Of a stretch of DNA of 64,000 nt, positions 1 through 9,130 are shown one piece after another (the first letter of the stretch is position 1; each line of letters begins with the position of its first letter). Position numbers and translations under genes: made by a program. The stretch lies in the NCBI RefSeq assembly GCF_051195235.1, contig NZ_JBNFZM010000001.1, forward strand, positions 868,001 through 932,000. The letters run 5' to 3'. A model generated the notes under the pieces. That model saw nothing but the letters and a program-made list of their open reading frames with translations, searched no databases and had not been told where the DNA came from. This stretch comes from Tateyamaria sp947503385 (GTDB taxonomy: Bacteria; Pseudomonadota; Alphaproteobacteria; Rhodobacterales; Rhodobacteraceae).

Positions 1-312
1 GTTAAGACCGAGAACATAACTTGGGACGGTTCCGAGAATATTGCAGTGCGCGCAGGCAGCGATTGGGCCGAACGCGCGTGGTGCCGGGAATGCGGCACGG
101 GTCTCTATTTCCGTCAGACGAAGCCGGGCAAGTGGTTCGGCGCGACCGACCTGCCCTTGGGGCTGTTCGATGATCCAAACGGTTTTGAGTTGAGCCACGA
201 GATTTACGTGGATCATGCGCCTGACGGATTTGAAATCGTGGACCGGGGTCAAAAGCGCATGACACGGGACGATGTGATTGCTCTCAACCCCGATCTGGAC
301 GCAGCCCCATGA
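1..312 (+). CDS. GFA-family protein, C-terminal part (truncated by window edge)
   Basis: The reading frame is open from the first base and ends at TGA 310-312, so the start lies outside the window. The visible 103 residues contain a CxxC pair (WCRECG, about residues 33-38 of the visible part) followed by LYFR. After that come a LFDDP segment and a HEIYVDHAPDG segment. This pattern is typical of the C-terminal half of the glutathione-dependent formaldehyde-activating (GFA) fold, a zinc-binding domain. Many members have no proven enzyme activity, so the substrate is unknown. The stop overlaps the next start (ATGA at 309-312), which suggests co-translation with the exported protein and gltB downstream. 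Confidence 0.75.
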   Translation, partial: VKTENITWDGSENIAVRAGSDWAERAWCRECGTGLYFRQTKPGKWFGATDLPLGLFDDPNGFELSHEIYVDHAPDGFEIVDRGQKRMTRDDVIALNPDLDAAP

Positions 313-1004
313 TCCGTGCAGCCGTTTTATTTCTGCTGGCTGCGCCAGCCACCGCCAGTGACCGGTTCATCCCGCCTGTCGGGTGTGAGGGTGTTGTAAC
401 GGTGCAATCGCGCGGTTGCGAGTTGGACAATATCTATGTCTGTACCGCTGATACTCCGGGCGACAGTTGGCGCGTGTCGTTTCACGAAGATGGGCCAAAA
501 TTCATCGGGCGCATTGATGCCGAAACCCAATGGATGGAAAGCATTGATCTGTTCCCGACCCGGCGCGAGGTGATCGAACTGCCCGCCGCCGATCCGGCCA
601 GCCTGTCCGAGTTGCTTGAAACCGGGACCGACGCATTCGATTTTAATATGCGCGGTCCGGGTGGCGAGGTGACCCGCGTTGTGGGCTTTGATCAATTGAC
701 CGGCGAAGAGGTCGTGATTGACGGCGAGGCCCTGCTGCGCACGGCCTTTTCGGCGCGCTACGAGAGCACGACAAGCGGAACGACGACGATCACGGGCAAC
801 GAATACGTGTCGCCTGCGCTGGGTCGGTTTCTGTCGGGCAGCTACCGGCACACCAGCGCGGACGGGGCTGTCACCGAATGGGCGAATGACCCCGTTGATT
901 TCATTTTTCCCGGCGAACCGGGGTTCTTTTCCAAGACACCGCTATACGAGTGTGAAGCGTCGCTGGCACGTTTCACCCCCAGCCACGAAGGAGCCGACCA
1001 ATGA
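309..1004 (+). CDS. Predicted exported protein of unknown function
   Basis: This 231-residue protein starts with a short signal peptide (MIRAAVLFLLAAPATAS, cleavage probably near residue 17), so it should be periplasmic. I do not recognise a family. It has about five cysteines after the signal and a long acidic middle section, with no clear catalytic motif. It overlaps the preceding GFA gene by 4 bp and the following gltB by 4 bp (ATGA at both joins), so the three are probably one transcript. A direct role in glutamate synthesis is not implied by its sequence, and the coupling may only reflect shared expression. Confidence 0.7.
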   Translation: MIRAAVLFLLAAPATASDRFIPPVGCEGVVTVQSRGCELDNIYVCTADTPGDSWRVSFHEDGPKFIGRIDAETQWMESIDLFPTRREVIELPAADPASLSELLETGTDAFDFNMRGPGGEVTRVVGFDQLTGEEVVIDGEALLRTAFSARYESTTSGTTTITGNEYVSPALGRFLSGSYRHTSADGAVTEWANDPVDFIFPGEPGFFSKTPLYECEASLARFTPSHEGADQ

Positions 1005-4000
1005 CCAAATTTGATGCCACTTGGGTCAAGGCCGAGGAAACAAAACGCACACGTCTGGCCGAACAGGGTCTGTATGCGCATGAACACGAGCGCGCGAATT
1101 GTGGCGTGGGTCTGGTGGTGAATGTCGACGGCACCGCCAGTCGCGCGGTGGTGGAAAACGGGATCAAGGCCCTAAAGGCGATTTGGCACCGCGGCGCTGT
1201 GGATGCAGATGGCAAGACCGGCGATGGCGCGGGCATCCATGTGCAGATTCCGGTGCCGTTCTTTTACGATCAGATTGAACGGACGGGCCACACACCGGAT
1301 CGGGACCGGCTGATCGCGGTGGGGCAGGTGTTCCTGCCACGCAATGATTTTGGCGCGCAGGAAACTTGTCGGACCATCGTGGAAACCGAAGTTCTGCGTA
1401 TGGGCTACTACATCTACGGCTGGCGGCACGTTCCGGTCGACGTCTCTGTTTTGGGCGAAAAGGCCAATGCAACCCGGCCCGAGATCGAACAGATCCTGAT
1501 TTCCAATGCCAAAGGCGTGGACGAAGAAACGTTCGAACGGGAGCTGTACGTGATCCGCCGCCGCATCGAAAAGGCTGCCGCCGCTGCGCAGGTGCCGCAG
1601 CTCTATATTGCGTCGCTGTCCTGCCGGTCGATCATCTACAAGGGCATGATGCTGGCCGAACAGGTGGCGGAGTTTTATCCCGACCTGCTGGATGAGCGGT
1701 TCGAGAGCGCTTTTGCGATCTATCACCAGCGCTATTCCACCAACACATTTCCACAATGGTGGCTGGCGCAGCCGTTCCGAATGCTGGCGCACAATGGCGA
1801 GATCAACACGCTCAAAGGCAACCTGAACTGGATGAAGTCCCACGAAATCCGCATGGCATCGGGCACGTTTGGCGACATGGCCGAGGACATTAAGCCCATC
1901 GTTGCCAACGGGTCTTCGGACTCGGCGGCACTCGACGCAGTGTTCGAGGTGCTGGTGCGGGCGGGCCGTAACGCGCCCATGGCCAAGACGATGCTGGTGC
2001 CGGAATCGTGGTCCAAGCAGGCGGTTGAGCTGCCGCAGGCGTGGCGCGACATGTATTCCTACTGCAATTCGGTGATGGAACCGTGGGACGGTCCAGCCGC
2101 CTTGGCCATGACGGACGGGCGTTGGGTCTGCGCGGGGCTGGACCGGAACGGTCTGCGTCCGATGCGCTATGTCGTGACCGAGGACGGTATGGTTATCGCC
2201 GGGTCCGAGACCGGCATGGTGCCGCTGAACGAAGCGGGGATCATTGAAAAGGGCGCATTGGGCCCTGGTCAGTTGCTGGCCATCGATATGGCGGAGGGCA
2301 AGCTGTATCACGACACCGAGATCAAGGATCAACTGGCCGCCAACCAGCCCTTTGGCGACTGGGTCGGCAAGATCAAGGATCTGGAACCTGCGATAGCGGG
2401 CGTGACGGAAAAGGTCCTGTTTTCCGGTGATGATCTGAAACGGCGTCAGATTGCGGCAGGCTACACCATCGAAGAGCTTGAGAATATCCTCGCCCCCATG
2501 GCCGAGGACGGGAAAGAGGCGATTGCCTCCATGGGCGATGACACGCCCTCGGCCGTGCTGTCCAAGCGGTATCGTCCGCTGTCGCATTTCTTCCGCCAGA
2601 ATTTCAGCCAAGTGACGAACCCGCCAATTGACAGTCTGCGCGAATACCGCGTGATGAGCCTCAAGACACGGTTCGGCAACCTCAAGAACGTGCTGGACGA
2701 GTCGAGCGCACAGACCGAGATCATCACACTCGACAGCCCCTTTGTCGGCAATGCGCAGTGGGACGAGATCGCGACCCATTTCAACGCGGACCTGATCGAG
2801 ATCGATTGTTCCTTTGAACCCGGTACCGGCGCGCTCAGCGATGGTCTGGCGCGTATCCGGGCCGAGGCCGAGGATGCCGTACGGTCGGGCGCGGGGCACA
2901 TAGTGCTGACGGATCAACATTCCGGGCCGGATCGCGTTGCGATGCCCATGATCCTTGCCACATCCGCTGTGCACAGTCATCTGACGCGCAACGGCTTGCG
3001 CACCTTCTGTTCGCTGAACGTGCGGTCGGCGGAATGTATTGATCCGCACTACTTTGCCGTGCTGATCGGTTGTGGTGCGACGGTTGTGAATGCTTATCTG
3101 GCCGAAGACTCGCTGGCCGACCGGATCGACCGGGGCCTGTTGGACGGCACATTGACCGAGGCGGTTGCGCGCTACCGCAAAGCGATTGATGCGGGCCTTC
3201 TCAAGATCATGGCCAAGATGGGGATTTCCGTTGTGTCGTCCTATCGCGGTGGCCTGAATTTTGAGGCGGTGGGCCTGTCCCGCGCCATGTGTGCCGAATA
3301 CTTCCCCGGGATGTTGTCTCGCATCTCTGGGATTGGCGTGACAGGCATCCAGTCCAAGGCCGAAGAGGTCCACGCACAGGGTTGGCAAGGCGCTGATGTC
3401 CTGCCCATCGGCGGCTTCTACAAGGCGCGCCAATCGGGTGAGACCCACGCATGGGAAGCGACCTCGATGCACATGATGCAGATGGCTTGCAACAAGGCGT
3501 CGTTCGAACTGTGGAAGCAGTATTCCGCCAAAATGCGGAGCGGCCCGCCGATCCATCTGCGCGACCTCATGGACATCAAGCCGCTGGGCAAGCCTGTGCC
3601 GATTGAAGAGGTGGAGAGCATCACTTCGATCCGCAAGCGGTTTGTAACGCCCGGTATGTCGCTGGGCGCACTGAGCCCCGAGGCGCACAAGACGCTGAAC
3701 GTGGCGATGAACCGGATTGGCGCAAAGTCGGACAGTGGCGAAGGTGGTGAAGATCCGGCGCATTTCCACCCCGAGCCCAATGGCGACAATCCGTCGGCCA
3801 AGATCAAGCAGGTGGCGTCCGGGCGTTTCGGCGTGACGGCGGAGTATCTGAACCAGTGTGAAGAGCTGGAGATCAAGGTGGCGCAGGGTGCCAAGCCCGG
3901 CGAAGGCGGGCAGTTGCCCGGTATGAAGGTCACTGACCTGATCGCACGGCTGCGGCACTCGACCAAGGGCGTTACGCTGATCTCGCCCCCGCCGCACCAT

Positions 4001-5530
4001 GACATCTACTCGATCGAAGACCTGGCGCAGCTGATCTACGACCTCAAACAGATCAACCCGCGCTGCAAGGTGACGGTCAAGCTGGTGGCGTCCAGCGGTG
4101 TCGGCACCATCGCCGCCGGTGTGGCCAAGGCGAAGGCAGATGTGATCCTAATCTCGGGCCATAACGGCGGCACAGGCGCGTCGCCTGCTACGTCGATCAA
4201 ATACGCGGGATTGCCGTGGGAGATGGGCCTGACCGAAGCGCATCAGGTGCTGAGCATGAACAACCTGCGCGACCGTGTGACCTTGCGGACCGACGGGGGC
4301 CTGCGCACCGGGCGTGATATCGTGATGGCGGCGATGCTGGGGGCCGAGGAATACGGCATCGGCACTGCGGCGCTGATCGCGATGGGCTGTATCATGGTGC
4401 GGCAGTGCCAGTCCAACACGTGCCCCGTGGGCGTGTGTACGCAGGACGAAGCGCTGCGGGCCAAATTCACCGGCAACGCGGACAAGGTGGTGAACCTGAT
4501 CACTTTCTACGCGCAGGAAGTCCGAGAGCTGTTGGCTTCTATCGGGGCGCGGAGCCTTGATGACGTAATTGGACGGGCGGACCTACTGGCGCAGGTGTCG
4601 CGCGGGTCTGCGCATCTGGATGATCTCGACCTGAACCCGATGCTGATCACCGTCGATGGGGCCGCAGACATCGTCTACAACCGCGATCGCGACCGCAACG
4701 CAGTGCCCGACACGCTGGACGCGCAAATTGTGCGCGACGCGGCGCGGTTCCTTGAGGACGGCGAAAAGATGCAGTTGAGTTACGCAGTGCAGAACACGCA
4801 CCGGACTGTGGGCACGCGGACCTCCAGCCATATCGTACGCAAGTTCGGGATGCGCAATACGCTCCAGCCTGACCACCTGACGGTCAAACTGACCGGCTCT
4901 GCCGGGCAGTCCTTGGGCGCGTTTGCGGCACCTGGGCTCAAACTGGAAGTGTCTGGCGATGCCAATGACTATGTGGGCAAGGGTCTGTCAGGCGGCACCA
5001 TTGTCGTGCGTCCGCCGATGGCATCACCGCTCGTTGCGTCGGACAATGTGATCATCGGCAATACCGTCCTTTACGGGGCGACCGACGGCTTCTTGTTTGC
5101 GGCGGGCCGCGCGGGTGAACGGTTTGCGGTGCGCAACTCGGGTGCGCAGGTCGTGGTCGAGGGCTGCGGGTCCAATGGCTGTGAATACATGACCGGCGGT
5201 GTCGCCGTGATCCTGGGGGGCATTGGTGCGAATTTCGGCGCGGGGATGACCGGCGGGATGGCGTATCTGTATGATCCCGAGGGGCAGGCCGAGCCGCTGA
5301 TGAACATGGAAACCTTGGTGACGTGCCCGGTGACCGTGCCGCACTGGCAGGATCAGCTCAAGACACTGATCGAGCGGCATTTGACGGAAACCGGCAGTCG
5401 CAAGGCCGCCGATATCCTGCAACATTGGGACGTTGAACAGCGTCACTTCTTGCAGGTGTGTCCCACAGAAATGTTGATCCATTTGCCCGCACCTCTGACG
5501 CTTGAGGAAGGGGCCATTCCCGCAGAATAA
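1001..5530 (+). CDS. gltB: Glutamate synthase (NADPH) large subunit
   Basis: At 1509 residues this matches full-length bacterial GltB. The enzyme transfers the amide of glutamine to 2-oxoglutarate, giving two glutamates, in nitrogen assimilation. Domains in order are an N-terminal class II glutamine amidotransferase, a central domain, the FMN-binding synthase domain, and a C-terminal beta-helix rich in GGxxVVxG-like turns. The Ntn nucleophile is Cys34 in ANCGVG, which implies a 33-residue propeptide. The 3Fe-4S cysteines are in CIMVRQCQSNTCPVGVC near residues 1129-1145. The partner gene gltD is absent from the window and may lie upstream of the GFA gene. The start overlaps the previous stop by 4 bp. 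Confidence 0.98.
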   Translation: MTKFDATWVKAEETKRTRLAEQGLYAHEHERANCGVGLVVNVDGTASRAVVENGIKALKAIWHRGAVDADGKTGDGAGIHVQIPVPFFYDQIERTGHTPDRDRLIAVGQVFLPRNDFGAQETCRTIVETEVLRMGYYIYGWRHVPVDVSVLGEKANATRPEIEQILISNAKGVDEETFERELYVIRRRIEKAAAAAQVPQLYIASLSCRSIIYKGMMLAEQVAEFYPDLLDERFESAFAIYHQRYSTNTFPQWWLAQPFRMLAHNGEINTLKGNLNWMKSHEIRMASGTFGDMAEDIKPIVANGSSDSAALDAVFEVLVRAGRNAPMAKTMLVPESWSKQAVELPQAWRDMYSYCNSVMEPWDGPAALAMTDGRWVCAGLDRNGLRPMRYVVTEDGMVIAGSETGMVPLNEAGIIEKGALGPGQLLAIDMAEGKLYHDTEIKDQLAANQPFGDWVGKIKDLEPAIAGVTEKVLFSGDDLKRRQIAAGYTIEELENILAPMAEDGKEAIASMGDDTPSAVLSKRYRPLSHFFRQNFSQVTNPPIDSLREYRVMSLKTRFGNLKNVLDESSAQTEIITLDSPFVGNAQWDEIATHFNADLIEIDCSFEPGTGALSDGLARIRAEAEDAVRSGAGHIVLTDQHSGPDRVAMPMILATSAVHSHLTRNGLRTFCSLNVRSAECIDPHYFAVLIGCGATVVNAYLAEDSLADRIDRGLLDGTLTEAVARYRKAIDAGLLKIMAKMGISVVSSYRGGLNFEAVGLSRAMCAEYFPGMLSRISGIGVTGIQSKAEEVHAQGWQGADVLPIGGFYKARQSGETHAWEATSMHMMQMACNKASFELWKQYSAKMRSGPPIHLRDLMDIKPLGKPVPIEEVESITSIRKRFVTPGMSLGALSPEAHKTLNVAMNRIGAKSDSGEGGEDPAHFHPEPNGDNPSAKIKQVASGRFGVTAEYLNQCEELEIKVAQGAKPGEGGQLPGMKVTDLIARLRHSTKGVTLISPPPHHDIYSIEDLAQLIYDLKQINPRCKVTVKLVASSGVGTIAAGVAKAKADVILISGHNGGTGASPATSIKYAGLPWEMGLTEAHQVLSMNNLRDRVTLRTDGGLRTGRDIVMAAMLGAEEYGIGTAALIAMGCIMVRQCQSNTCPVGVCTQDEALRAKFTGNADKVVNLITFYAQEVRELLASIGARSLDDVIGRADLLAQVSRGSAHLDDLDLNPMLITVDGAADIVYNRDRDRNAVPDTLDAQIVRDAARFLEDGEKMQLSYAVQNTHRTVGTRTSSHIVRKFGMRNTLQPDHLTVKLTGSAGQSLGAFAAPGLKLEVSGDANDYVGKGLSGGTIVVRPPMASPLVASDNVIIGNTVLYGATDGFLFAAGRAGERFAVRNSGAQVVVEGCGSNGCEYMTGGVAVILGGIGANFGAGMTGGMAYLYDPEGQAEPLMNMETLVTCPVTVPHWQDQLKTLIERHLTETGSRKAADILQHWDVEQRHFLQVCPTEMLIHLPAPLTLEEGAIPAE

Positions 5531-5537
5531 GCGGGCC

Positions 5538-5774
5538 TCAGGGTTCTTCGCGCTGGGCGACCATCTTGGTCGCCTGATCGCGGCTGCCCACGTGGGTGTT
5601 TTCGGCCAGAATGTCGCTGACACGGCTGGGCATGGTGCCCAGCTTGTGCGCGATCACGTGGTCGGCATTGCCGGACCATTTCAGGATCCAGACCAGTTTG
5701 GCATCTGCGGCGCTGAGCACGCGGTATTCGGGCGCGATGCTGCCGGGTGGTGTTTGCGGTATTCCTTCAATCAT
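5538..5774 (-). CDS. Small conserved-looking protein, unknown function
   Basis: This 78-residue frame lies convergent to gltB with 7 bp between the stops. The start ATG (5772-5774) has a GGAG ribosome site five bases upstream, which supports translation. The product is soluble and without membrane segments. It has an ordered-looking centre (SAADAKLVWILKWSGNADHV) and a polar tail (VSDILAENTHVGSRDQ). I recognise no domain. The gene is short, so the call depends on the ribosome site and on a composition unlike a shadow frame. Confidence 0.6.
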   Translation of the reverse strand: MIEGIPQTPPGSIAPEYRVLSAADAKLVWILKWSGNADHVIAHKLGTMPSRVSDILAENTHVGSRDQATKMVAQREEP

Positions 5775-5936
5775 GTCTCCGCTCTCCGAAATCAGGGCAT
5801 ATGGCTTCGGCTGACATAGAGTTTACTGCGAATCAGGCATTTTCCGTAAGCGTTTAACGTTTTGATATTGATTAGAGTTTTCGTCGACTCTGGTGAACGA
5901 GTTGTTGCCGAGGGCAAGGCCCCTAGATTGAGTGTC

Positions 5937-6587
5937 ATGCGATGGATTTTGCTTGGCTTTCTGTTGATGACCGGTGCGGCGCAGGCCGAGCCGCAGCGCA
6001 TTCTTGCGGTGGGGGACAGCCTGCTTGCTTGGCAAAAGTGGACGGGGCGCGACATCCCGTCAGTGATGGGGCAGGTGTTGGGCGCCGAGGTCGAAAATGA
6101 CGCGGTGGCGGGTGCGCGGTTTTCCAACGCCTCCGGTCTGGGCCGTGCGCTGGGGTTCGATGTGCGGTCGCAGTATCGGCGCGGGCCATGGGATTTGGTG
6201 CTGATGAACGGCGGAGCAAACGACCTGCTGAACGACTGTAGTTGTGGCGCATGTGGTCCTGTCGTGGACGGTTTGATTGATGCAGAGCTGGACGGCGAGG
6301 TGCCGCGCTTTATCGCTCAGGTGCTGCGCGACGGGGCGCAGGTGCTGTGGATGGGCTATTATGCCAGCGCGCGGTCGGGTCAGTTTGCGGGTTGCCGCCC
6401 GTATCTGGTGGAGTACGACGCGCGAATTGCCCGGTTGGCGGCGGCAACGCCGGGGCTGACATTTGTCGATTCCGAAGATGCGCTGGACCCGGACAATCGT
6501 GCGCTGTTTGCGGTGGATGGCATCCATCCGTCGCCAGAGGGGGCGCAGCGGGTCGGTCTCTATCTGGCAAATCGTATCTCGCCCTGA
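5937..6587 (+). CDS. Exported SGNH/GDSL-type hydrolase
   Basis: I chose the ATG at 5937 because it gives a clean signal peptide (MRWILLGFLLMTGAAQA). The longer frame from 5862 would bury that signal inside the protein. The mature part of this 216-residue protein shows the SGNH blocks: GDS in AVGDSLLAW (nucleophile Ser), a NGGANDL block carrying the Gly/Asn oxyanion positions, and DGIHPSPEG with the catalytic Asp and His near the C-terminus. Such enzymes hydrolyse esters or acyl groups on lipids or polysaccharides. The substrate cannot be read from sequence. A cysteine cluster (CSCGAC) in the middle is unusual and may be structural. Confidence 0.88.
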   Translation: MRWILLGFLLMTGAAQAEPQRILAVGDSLLAWQKWTGRDIPSVMGQVLGAEVENDAVAGARFSNASGLGRALGFDVRSQYRRGPWDLVLMNGGANDLLNDCSCGACGPVVDGLIDAELDGEVPRFIAQVLRDGAQVLWMGYYASARSGQFAGCRPYLVEYDARIARLAAATPGLTFVDSEDALDPDNRALFAVDGIHPSPEGAQRVGLYLANRISP

Positions 6588-6613
6588 GCCAGCCCATTGC
6601 CTATAGCTAGGCC

Positions 6614-7342
6614 ATGGCTAAGGCACGCAAGGCAAAGACAAAACCCAAGGCAAAGACGAAGCGGCGATTTCGTCCGGTTCGCTGGCTGCTGCTTTGGGCA
6701 CTGCGCGGGTTCAGTGCCGCGTTCCTTGTTGCGGTTGTGGCTGTGTTGCTGTGGTCGGTCGTGAACCCGCCCACCACTTGGTACATGTGGCAGGAATCCC
6801 GTCGTCTGGGCGGCGTGGATCAGGAATGGGTGCCAATGGAGGAGATCGCGCCAGTGATGGCCCGGTCTGCCGTCGCGGCGGAGGACGCCAATTTTTGCCT
6901 GCATTGGGGCCTCGATTTGGAGGCGATCCGCACTGCGATTGAGGACGGCGGCAGCCGTGGCGCGTCCACCATCAGTCAGCAGGTCGTCAAGAACGTCTAT
7001 CTCTGGCACGGGCGGTCGTGGCTGCGCAAAGCGCTGGAAGCGGGTATGACCCCGCTGGTCGAGGCGATCTGGTCCAAGCGGCGCATCCTCGAGGTGTATC
7101 TGAACGTGGCCGAGTTCGATGAAGGGGTGTTCGGGGTTGAGGCGGCGTCGCGCCATTATTTTGGTGTTGGCCCCGAAGCGTTGAGCCCGACGCAGGCCGC
7201 ACGGCTCGCGGCTGTGCTGCCCAATCCCAAGGGCCGGTCGGCCAGCCGCCCGTCGAATTTCGTGCGCAAACGGACCGGAGCGATCCGCGACGGGGCCGCC
7301 ACGATCCGCGCAGACGGGCGGGCCGCGTGTTTCGAGAGTTGA
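6614..7342 (+). CDS. mtgA: Monofunctional peptidoglycan glycosyltransferase
   Basis: This 242-residue protein belongs to glycosyltransferase family 51 without a penicillin-binding domain. MtgA polymerises lipid II into glycan strands at the cytoplasmic membrane. It begins with a strongly basic cytoplasmic tail (MAKARKAKTKPKAKTKRR) and a single membrane anchor (about residues 27-54). The GT51 motifs follow: AEDANFCLHWG with the catalytic Glu, RGASTISQQVVKN, and KRRILEVYLNVAEF. Length and motif order match E. coli MtgA. It starts 26 bp after the SGNH hydrolase on the same strand and may share its transcript. Confidence 0.95.
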   Translation: MAKARKAKTKPKAKTKRRFRPVRWLLLWALRGFSAAFLVAVVAVLLWSVVNPPTTWYMWQESRRLGGVDQEWVPMEEIAPVMARSAVAAEDANFCLHWGLDLEAIRTAIEDGGSRGASTISQQVVKNVYLWHGRSWLRKALEAGMTPLVEAIWSKRRILEVYLNVAEFDEGVFGVEAASRHYFGVGPEALSPTQAARLAAVLPNPKGRSASRPSNFVRKRTGAIRDGAATIRADGRAACFES

Positions 7343-7398
7343 AAATTCGTGCGTGCGCGTGCATGGATGCCTGACCCATTGCTGACCTTGGATTTCTG

Positions 7399-8064
7399 AT
7401 GGCGCGCCTGTTCCACGTCCCCCTATCCCCGTTTTGCCGCAAAGTGCGGCTGAGCCTTGCCGAAAAGAAGGTGGAGGTGGAACTGGTCGAGGAGCGGTAC
7501 TGGGAGGCGGACCCTGACTTCCTGCGGCGCAACCCGGCGGCCAAGGTGCCAGTGCTCAAGCTCGATGGGCTGACGATGAGCGAGAGTGCGGCGATCTGCG
7601 AATATATCGAAGAAACGCGGCCCGAACCGCCTCTGTTGCCCAAGGACGCGGGTCAGCGGCTGGAGGTGCGGCGGCTGGTGGGCTGGTTCGATGACAAGTT
7701 CCACAACGAGGTTACGTCGAAGCTGCTTTATGAGCGGGTGAACAAAAAGGTGATGGGCAAGGGGTTTCCTGACAGCCGGAACGTCAAAGATGGGGCGAAG
7801 GCGATCAAATATCACCTCGACTACATGACATGGCTTTTGGATCATCGCCGGTGGCTGGCCGGAGATGTGATGACCTTGGCCGATTTTGCAGCGGCGGCGC
7901 ATCTGTCGGCGTTGGACTATATTTCGGATGTTGACTGGAACCGGAGCGAGGTGGTCAAAGACTGGTACGCCAAGATCAAGTCGCGGCCCGCGTTCCGGTC
8001 CATTCTCGCTGATCAGGTGCCGGGGTTTCCACCGCCGCGGCACTATAACGATCTGGATTTCTGA
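7399..8064 (+). CDS. Glutathione S-transferase family protein
   Basis: This 221-residue protein has an N-terminal thioredoxin-like GST domain: an HVPLSPFCRKVR active-site helix, then AAKVPVLKLDG with the cis-Pro, and SESAAICEYIEE for binding the glutathione gamma-glutamyl group. An all-helical C-terminal domain includes ADFAAAAHLSALDYI. A Cys sits in the SPFCRK motif, so thiol chemistry is possible. The substrate is unknown. It is followed 46 bp later by queG on the same strand. Confidence 0.9.
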   Translation: MARLFHVPLSPFCRKVRLSLAEKKVEVELVEERYWEADPDFLRRNPAAKVPVLKLDGLTMSESAAICEYIEETRPEPPLLPKDAGQRLEVRRLVGWFDDKFHNEVTSKLLYERVNKKVMGKGFPDSRNVKDGAKAIKYHLDYMTWLLDHRRWLAGDVMTLADFAAAAHLSALDYISDVDWNRSEVVKDWYAKIKSRPAFRSILADQVPGFPPPRHYNDLDF

Positions 8065-8065
8065 C

Positions 8066-8104
8066 CGGGGAGGTCGGATCCATTTTGAGTATTTTTAAAG
8101 AGAA
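8066..8104 (+). repeat. Intergenic element resembling a Rhodobacterales repeat tail
   Basis: The gap between the GST gene and queG contains a gag-TATTTTT-aaagagaagaag string (8085-8108). A related string (GGTATTTTcagtcagaagaa) lies before the mtaB stop near 52022-52042. I recall similar gagtattttt-aagatgaag strings between genes in other Rhodobacteraceae, but I cannot search for them here. It may serve as a transcript-end or ribosome-site-bearing spacer. Confidence 0.35.
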
Positions 8105-8110
8105 GAAGAC

Positions 8111-9130
8111 ATGGGCCTGAAAGAGCAGGTCATTGCGCGCGCTCTGGAAGAGGGGTTTGCCTCCGCGCGCGTGTGTCGACCGGATGCGGTTCCGCAAGTG
8201 GCGCAGCGTTTGGCGGATTTCGTGGCGGCGGGTCACCACGGACAGATGGGTTGGATGGCAGAGCGGATGCCGTGGCGGAGCAACCCGGCGGCTTTGTGGC
8301 CCGAGGCGCGGTCTGTGCTGATGCTGGCGGAGAGTTATACGCCAGAGCACGATCCCTTGGCCGTTCTGGAGCGGCCCGAACTGGGCGCGGTGTCGGTTTA
8401 TGCGCAAGGCCGGGATTACCACGACATCGTCAAGAAGCGTTTGAAGCGGTTGGGCCGCTGGTTGATTGATGCCGCAGGCGGTGAGATCAAGGTGTTCGTC
8501 GACACGGCCCCTGTGCCGGAAAAGCCGCTGGGGCAGGCCGCCGGGTTGGGCTGGCAGGGCAAACACACAAATCTGGTCAGTCGGGATTGGGGCAATTGGG
8601 CGTTTCTGGGGTCTGTGTTCACCACGCTGGAGCTTGCGCCGGATGCGGCGGAAGTCGATCATTGCGGATCGTGTCGGGCCTGTCTGGACGTGTGCCCAAC
8701 AGATGCGTTTCCGGCCCCGTATCAGTTGGATGCGCGGCGGTGCATTTCCTACCTGACGATTGAGCACAAAGGGCCGGTGGACCAAGAACTGCGCCCGTTG
8801 CTGGGCAATCGGATTTATGGCTGCGACGATTGTCTGGCGGTGTGCCCGTGGAACAAGTTTGCGGTCGCAGCCAGCGACATGCGGTATCTCGGTGCTGTCG
8901 GCGCGCCGCCTTTGGCCGAGTTGGCGACACTCGATGATGCGGCGTTCCGCGCGCGGTTCTCCGGCTCACCCATCAAGCGGATCGGGCGGGACCGGTTCGT
9001 GCGCAATGTCCTTTACGCCATCGGCAACTCCGGCATGTCGCATTTGGTCGAGGCAGCGCAGGCCTTGCTGGATGATAAGGACCCGGCGGTGGCAGACGCC
9101 GCGCGGTGGGCAGTATCGAGGCTGACATGA
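8111..9130 (+). CDS. queG: Epoxyqueuosine reductase
   Basis: QueG performs the last step of queuosine synthesis, reducing epoxyqueuosine to queuosine in tRNAs with GUN anticodons, using a cobamide and two 4Fe-4S clusters. This 339-residue protein has the DUF1730 N-terminal region and two ferredoxin-like cysteine sets: CGSCRACLDVCP (about residues 184-195) and CDDCLAVCPW (about 237-246). A lone cluster Cys is in RRCISYLTIEHKG. Length and motif spacing match characterised QueG. The stop overlaps the start of the hydantoinase gene (ATGA 9127-9130). Confidence 0.96.
   Translation: MGLKEQVIARALEEGFASARVCRPDAVPQVAQRLADFVAAGHHGQMGWMAERMPWRSNPAALWPEARSVLMLAESYTPEHDPLAVLERPELGAVSVYAQGRDYHDIVKKRLKRLGRWLIDAAGGEIKVFVDTAPVPEKPLGQAAGLGWQGKHTNLVSRDWGNWAFLGSVFTTLELAPDAAEVDHCGSCRACLDVCPTDAFPAPYQLDARRCISYLTIEHKGPVDQELRPLLGNRIYGCDDCLAVCPWNKFAVAASDMRYLGAVGAPPLAELATLDDAAFRARFSGSPIKRIGRDRFVRNVLYAIGNSGMSHLVEAAQALLDDKDPAVADAARWAVSRLT

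Noticed and set aside
1172..4000. Very long open frame on the minus strand opposite gltB
   Set aside because: It is antisense to the full gltB, has low-complexity His/Arg/Gln-rich text and no domain. In GC-rich DNA such frames are by-products of codon bias.
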